Shown here piece by piece: positions 23,232 to 26,716 of a stretch of 26,716 bases of DNA. Source of the DNA: CAZMXI01 sp964570205. GTDB taxonomy: Bacteria; Planctomycetota; Phycisphaerae; Tepidisphaerales; Tepidisphaeraceae. The stretch lies in contig CAZMXI010000058.1 of the NCBI GenBank assembly GCA_964570205.1, positions 1-26,716 on the forward strand, in the 5' to 3' direction. The notes under the pieces were generated by a model. The model saw only the letters and a list, made by a program, of their open reading frames with translations. It did not search any database and was not told where the DNA came from. Each line of letters begins with the position of its first letter. Position 1 is the stretch's first letter. The position numbers and the translations under genes are program-made.

Positions 23232-24302
23232 ATGGCATTGGATCGCGAACAGGTGATTGCGGCTCTGAGGACTGTCAACGACCCCGAGCTCTATAAGGAT
23301 CTGGTCACGCTGAACATGGTCAAGGACATCGAGGTCGATGGCGACCATGTGAAGGTCATGATCGAACTGACGACACCGGCCTGCCCGCTGAAAGACACGA
23401 TCCGGCGGGATATTGAGGCCGCCCTGCACCGGATTGGCGCCAAGACGGTGAACGTGGAGTTTTCGGCGCAGCAGCGTCAGCCGCAGGGTCCGAACAAGGA
23501 CCTGCTGCCGCAGGTGAAGAACGTCATCGCGGTGGGTGCGGGCAAGGGCGGGGTGGGCAAATCGACGATTGCGGTGAACCTGGCGGTCGCGTTGAGCCGG
23601 CGGGGCGATGCCGTGGGGCTGATGGATGGAGACATCTATGGGCCGAGCATGCCCACGATGCTTGGGATCAAGGGGCAGATGCCGAACGTTCGCGGGAACC
23701 GGTTGTTGCCGTATCACGTACATGGCGTTCACGCGATCACGATCGGGGCGCTGGTGGAAGAGGACAAGCCGCTGATCTGGCGCGGGCCGATGGCGCACGG
23801 GGCGTTCCGGCAGCTCTTTTCGGACAACACGGACTGGCCGGAACTGGATTACCTGATTGTCGATCTGCCCCCCGGGACGGGCGATGTGCCGCTGACGCTG
23901 TGCCAGCTTCTGCCGCTGGCCGGGGCGGTTGTGGTGGCGACGCCGCAGCAGGTGGCACTGGATGATGCCGTGCGGGCACTGCACATGTTCCAGGCGTTGG
24001 GCGCGCCGATTCTCGGGATGGTGGAGAATATGGGGTATTTTGTGGACCCGAAGACAGGGGCGGAGTTCGATATTTTCGGGCGTGGCGGCGCCGAACAGGC
24101 CGCACAGCGCCTGGGTGTGCCGTTCCTGGGAAGCCTGCCGATGTTCCCGGAACTGCGGGTGAATTCGGATGCGGGAAACCCGAGGGCGAATTTTGAGGGG
24201 AACGCCAAGTTGCGGGAGTCGCTTGAGACCATTGCCGAGAACCTGGTGGCGCAGGTGAAACTGCGCAATACGCAGCCGAAGCCGCAGTTGAACATCAAGT
24301 AG
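23232..24302 (+). CDS. mrp: Mrp/ApbC/NBP35-family P-loop ATPase (Fe-S cluster carrier-type)
   Basis: The 356-aa protein has an N-terminal MIP18/DUF59 domain (residues 1-78; AALRTVNDPELYKDLVTLNMV, TTPACPLKD) and a ParA-like ATPase domain: deviant Walker A GAGKGGVGKST, LMDGDIYGPSMP, YLIVDLPPGTGD, VVVATPQQVALDDAVRAL. Mrp proteins carry or load [4Fe-4S] clusters on target enzymes in the cytoplasm. The C-terminal CPxC that binds the cluster in ApbC/NBP35 is replaced: after GMVENMGYFV the sequence is DPKTGAEFDIFG, without Cys. Some Mrp groups lack it, so this does not exclude function but makes classical cluster binding doubtful. ATG 23232 has AAAGGA nine bases upstream. It is divergent from the GTPase gene. 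Confidence 0.92.
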   Translation: MALDREQVIAALRTVNDPELYKDLVTLNMVKDIEVDGDHVKVMIELTTPACPLKDTIRRDIEAALHRIGAKTVNVEFSAQQRQPQGPNKDLLPQVKNVIAVGAGKGGVGKSTIAVNLAVALSRRGDAVGLMDGDIYGPSMPTMLGIKGQMPNVRGNRLLPYHVHGVHAITIGALVEEDKPLIWRGPMAHGAFRQLFSDNTDWPELDYLIVDLPPGTGDVPLTLCQLLPLAGAVVVATPQQVALDDAVRALHMFQALGAPILGMVENMGYFVDPKTGAEFDIFGRGGAEQAAQRLGVPFLGSLPMFPELRVNSDAGNPRANFEGNAKLRESLETIAENLVAQVKLRNTQPKPQLNIK

Positions 24303-25220
24303 GGCACAGTGGAACTGTACCGTGAGACATTCTGGGACATGGACGAGCTGTAAGGGGTTGAGGGACAGGGGATTGGGGAAGATGGGGGTGGCGTATTACG
24401 TATAGCGTGTTGCGTGAAGAGGGGATGTGGTGAAAGTGAAAACTGTCGCAAAGTGTCGGATTGTGTCGCATTTGTCTTGATATTGCTTGGAGTGGGGATG
24501 GGGACGAAGCGGGTGCGGATGGTGGATTGGTCGGGGGTCAATTGGCGGTTGTCAGTGATGAGGAGCATGGGGCCACCCTTTTCTGCTGTTGGCCGCCGGC
24601 CAAACCGCACCGGAGGGGTGCGGGATGGGGGGCGGGCTCTTGTCCAGGTATTATACGCTGGAGGAGGGAGAATAGTCGCAGCAAAATAGAATATTCGTAT
24701 GGATGTGTTAGGATAGGCGGGGAGAGTTCGCCGTCACGATGTCCCAGGCGGATTGAATCGAAGGCGCCTTGGGGAGTAAGGGTGGAAACGTCGAGGTTCT
24801 GGGAGGTGGAGGGTGGTCGCGGTGGTCTTTGGGGAGCAACCTGGCCTTGGGGGCGTTCGGGTCAATTGCCGTGGTTTGCTTGGCGAGAGGAGGAGGGGTT
24901 GATCTTTGTGATCTCGGGGCAGCCGCTGGGCGGGGTTATGGTGGGTATGAGCAGTTAGCGGAGGCGGCGTGACTGGCGCATGGCCACGCAGCCGGGGTGA
25001 GTTGTGGGCGCAAGGGCGGTGTTGGCGGCTTAGCTGGCCATGGCGCCCGGCGAAGTGCTGGATAGTGAGGGCCAGCGCGTGGCAGAGGCGGGTGACAAGC
25101 TGAAGCTTGGGCATTGAACGGAGATTGTACGTTGAGCGGAGGTGGTGGGGCGGCTTGCATGGAGCGGGCGGGGATTTATCATGGGTTGCGGGCGATGGAA
25201 TCAAGGCGAAAGGAGTCGTC
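24303..25220. other. Stretch of 0.9 kb without a convincing gene
   Basis: The plus strand is G-rich and purine-skewed. The open frames on either strand have skewed composition (for example Pro/Ser/Thr/His-rich on the minus strand) and resemble nothing known. Triplicated TGTCG units lie at 24444-24470. No terminator hairpin stands out after mrp. A TACGTT with TTGGGC 15 bp upstream near 25109-25132 may be a promoter for the lipoprotein gene. Confidence 0.5.
24444..24470. repeat. Three TGTCG(C/G)A units at exact 10-bp period
   Basis: TGTCGCA at 24444, TGTCGGA at 24454 and TGTCGCA at 24464, followed by a degenerate TGTCTTG at 24473. Exact helical phasing puts the units on one face of the DNA. 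Confidence 0.4.
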
Positions 25221-25877
25221 ATGCAGGGCTTACGGATGAGCTGGGGGGCGGCGTTGGTGCTGGCGTGCGGGATACTGGCGGGGTGCAATTCGGATGGGCC
25301 TTCACGGGATGAGCTGATCATGCGGACGCAGCAGTTGCGCGAGCGGCTGGATGAGGCCGAGCGCGCGCTGCAGGCCGCGCCGAATGCGGCGCAATACCAG
25401 GCGATGCAGCAGGAACTGGCCCAGCGGGAGGCACGGATACGCGAGCTGGAGAAGCAGCTTCGCACGCCGGAAGGCGGCGGCACGGATCCGGGGTTGAGCG
25501 GAATCGAGACGACGTATGACCGGAAGCGCGGGGAACTGACGGTGAACCTGCCGGCCGACATCCTGTTCGCGTCGGGCAAGGCGGATCTGAAGGCGACTTC
25601 GAGGGCGACGCTGGACAAGGTGGTGGTGGCGTTGAGAAAGGAGTATCCGGGGAAGAAGATTCGCGTGGAGGGTCACACCGACCGCGATCCGATCGCCAGA
25701 AGCGGGTGGCGGGACAACCTGGAACTGTCGCTGCAAAGATCGGCGGCGGTGACGCGGTATCTGATCGCCAAGGGGATCGATCGGAGGCAGATCATGGCGG
25801 CCGGGCACGGCGATGTGAAGCCGAAGGCGACGAAGGCGGCGAGCCGGCGCGTCGAAATCATCGTGGTGGTGGGTTAG
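25221..25877 (+). CDS. OmpA-family lipoprotein (Pal-like peptidoglycan-binding)
   Basis: The 218-aa product has a lipoprotein signal peptide ending LAGC (lipid Cys at 22), a charged Glu/Arg/Gln-rich coiled coil at about 28-82, and a C-terminal OmpA domain at about 105-216: LTVNLPADILFASGKADLKATSRATLDKVVVAL, KIRVEGHTDRDPI, NLELSLQRSAAVTRYLIAKGI and MAAGHGDVKPKATKAASRRVEIIVV. The OmpA domain binds peptidoglycan through conserved Asp and Arg residues, so the protein would link the outer membrane to the wall. It is not clearly Pal itself: no tol genes are adjacent and it has a long coiled coil. ATG 25221 has AAAGGAG five bases upstream. Its stop lies nine bases before hisH. Confidence 0.9.
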   Translation: MQGLRMSWGAALVLACGILAGCNSDGPSRDELIMRTQQLRERLDEAERALQAAPNAAQYQAMQQELAQREARIRELEKQLRTPEGGGTDPGLSGIETTYDRKRGELTVNLPADILFASGKADLKATSRATLDKVVVALRKEYPGKKIRVEGHTDRDPIARSGWRDNLELSLQRSAAVTRYLIAKGIDRRQIMAAGHGDVKPKATKAASRRVEIIVVVG

Positions 25878-25880
25878 AAT
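25875..25880 (+). promoter_or_regulatory. TAGAAT hexamer six bases before hisH
   Basis: TAGAAT overlaps the TAG stop of the OmpA-like gene and ends six bases before ATG 25887, which has no Shine-Dalgarno. The stop codon explains part of the match, so this is weaker evidence than the other cases. Confidence 0.2.
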
Positions 25881-25886
25881 CCGCGG

Positions 25887-26498
25887 ATGATCGCGATTCT
25901 GGATTATGGAATGGCCAACCTTCGCTCGGTGCAGAAGGGCTTTGCGGAGGTTGGCTTCAACTCGGCCGTCATTTCGACGGCCGATGAGGTGGAGCGCGCC
26001 GATAAGCTGGTGCTGCCGGGCGTGGGGGCGATAGCGGACGCAGTGCGGACGCTGCGAGAGAAGAGGTTGGTGGAGGCGATCCTGGGGCACATCGAGAGAG
26101 GCCGGCCGTTCCTGGGGATCTGCCTTGGGCTGCAAATGCTATTTGATGTGGGATACGAGGAGGGGGTACACCAGGCGTTGGGGGTGATCAAGGGCAAATG
26201 CGTGCGGTTCGAGGTGGATCGCACGCATCGGCTGAAGGTGCCGCACATGGGGTGGAATCAGCTCAATATGAAGCGGGATTGCCCGCTGTATCGAGGGTTG
26301 GAGGCTGGGACGAACGTGTATTTCGTACACGGATATCACGTGGTGCCGGAGGATCCGGGTGTGATTGCGACGACGACGGACTACGGCGGGGATTTCGTGA
26401 GCAGCATCTGGCGGGACAACGTGATGGCGACGCAGTTTCACCCGGAAAAGAGCCAGCGGGTGGGGCTGAAGGTGCTGGAGAATTTTGCGAAGATATAG
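25887..26498 (+). CDS. hisH: Imidazole glycerol phosphate synthase, glutamine amidotransferase subunit HisH
   Basis: The 203-aa protein is a class I glutamine amidotransferase of HisH type and normal length. It starts IAILDYGMANLRSVQKGF, has LVLPGVGA (oxyanion-strand region), the nucleophile elbow GICLGLQMLF with Cys79, the HisH-specific VPHMGWNQL and VYFVHGYHV, and the catalytic His185/Glu187 in ATQFHPEKSQ. HisH releases ammonia from glutamine for HisF, which forms IGP and AICAR in histidine synthesis. No other his gene is in the window; HisF and HisA are expected elsewhere. The start ATG 25887 gives the family's usual N-terminus. Confidence 0.95.
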   Translation: MIAILDYGMANLRSVQKGFAEVGFNSAVISTADEVERADKLVLPGVGAIADAVRTLREKRLVEAILGHIERGRPFLGICLGLQMLFDVGYEEGVHQALGVIKGKCVRFEVDRTHRLKVPHMGWNQLNMKRDCPLYRGLEAGTNVYFVHGYHVVPEDPGVIATTTDYGGDFVSSIWRDNVMATQFHPEKSQRVGLKVLENFAKI

Positions 26499-26537
26499 TG
26501 AGGGATGGACGCGGAAGGCGCGGAGGGCAGACGCTGC

Positions 26538-26716
26538 ATGACGCTGATCGTGGGATCAATCCGGCGGGAGGACGTGGTGCTGACGGCGGACGGCCGATCG
26601 ACCACCACGACAGGGGGCGTGGTGACGGGGGTGGATGACCGGTTTCAGAAGCTGTTTCCGATTCCGGAGCATCCGGTGGTGATTGCGCATATGGGGGAGA
26701 ACCTGCTGGGGGAAGA
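26538..26716 (+). CDS. Proteasome-like Ntn-hydrolase family protein, N-terminal part (truncated by window edge)
   Basis: From ATG 26538 59 codons stay open to the window end. The start MTLIVGSIRREDVVLTADGRS resembles proteasome beta-type and HslV-like Ntn hydrolases. Counting from the Thr after Met, Thr1, Asp17 and Arg19 occupy the canonical positions, and a Lys lies at 37 in FQKLFPI, close to the usual Lys33. VVIAHMGEN matches the next strand. Such enzymes cut peptide bonds with the N-terminal Thr. Actual family (HslV, Anbu, proteasome-like) cannot be decided from 59 residues. GGAGGG lies about ten bases upstream; an in-frame ATG at 26505 would mask Thr1. It follows hisH by 39 bp. Confidence 0.6.
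   Translation, partial: MTLIVGSIRREDVVLTADGRSTTTTGGVVTGVDDRFQKLFPIPEHPVVIAHMGENLLGE

Noticed and set aside
23082..23984. 301-codon N-terminal extension of the GTPase frame
   Set aside because: Lies antisense to mrp and has no conserved motif; ATG 23081 gives a normal GTPase N-terminus.
23849..24610. 253-codon minus-strand frame after mrp
   Set aside because: Half of it is antisense to mrp and the rest is Ser/Pro/Thr-rich noise.

Overview
The window is GC-rich bacterial chromosome, densely coding, with a Gram-negative envelope: a BamA/Omp85-type POTRA protein, an OmpA-family lipoprotein, a lipoprotein sugar-binding protein and a Tat-exported protein. A pseudopilin of the short 'prepilin N-terminal methylation + C-terminal FADxH' type, next to a Tat-exported sugar phosphate isomerase-like protein, suggests Planctomycetota or a relative (PVC group), probably from a metagenome assembly because a 10-N gap sits at 10525-10534. 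The phylum is inferred; no rRNA or tRNA was found.

Layout. 1-4702 reads leftward: truncated bamA-like gene, a 660-bp gene-poor stretch holding a promoter, a structured RNA candidate and a strong terminator, then a pseudopilin, a Tat-exported TIM-barrel isomerase-like protein and comM. 4874-6901 is a leftward three-gene operon: ECF sigma factor, single-pass membrane protein in the anti-sigma position, and secreted PDZ protein. 7270-10678 reads rightward: a secreted TlpA-type thioredoxin fusion, an HDOD-GGDEF diguanylate cyclase and a membrane-anchored protein cut by the assembly gap. 10870-14622 is a complete sugar ABC importer (lipoprotein binding protein, double ATPase with an unusual N-terminal zinc ribbon, permease). 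A LuxR-type regulator converges on it with overlapping 3' ends.

15907-20243 is a nitrogen/redox block: a 101-aa unknown protein, NADP-type glutamate dehydrogenase with a strong terminator, then NfnA and NfnB (NADH-dependent reduced ferredoxin:NADP oxidoreductase). Nfn could supply the NADPH that glutamate dehydrogenase uses. 20570-26716 holds a DUF1328 membrane peptide, a Nudix hydrolase, a membrane-anchored dynamin-like GTPase, an Mrp/ApbC ATPase without the usual CxxC, a 0.9-kb stretch without a convincing gene, an OmpA-like lipoprotein, HisH, and the start of a proteasome-like Ntn hydrolase.

The main leads are the roughly 455-nt structured RNA at 584-1038 (own sigma70-like promoter, own intrinsic terminator, internal mini-ORF with a perfect Shine-Dalgarno), the zinc-ribbon sugar ABC ATPase, and a recurrent TANNNT hexamer a few bases before start codons that lack a ribosome binding site, which suggests leaderless mRNAs.
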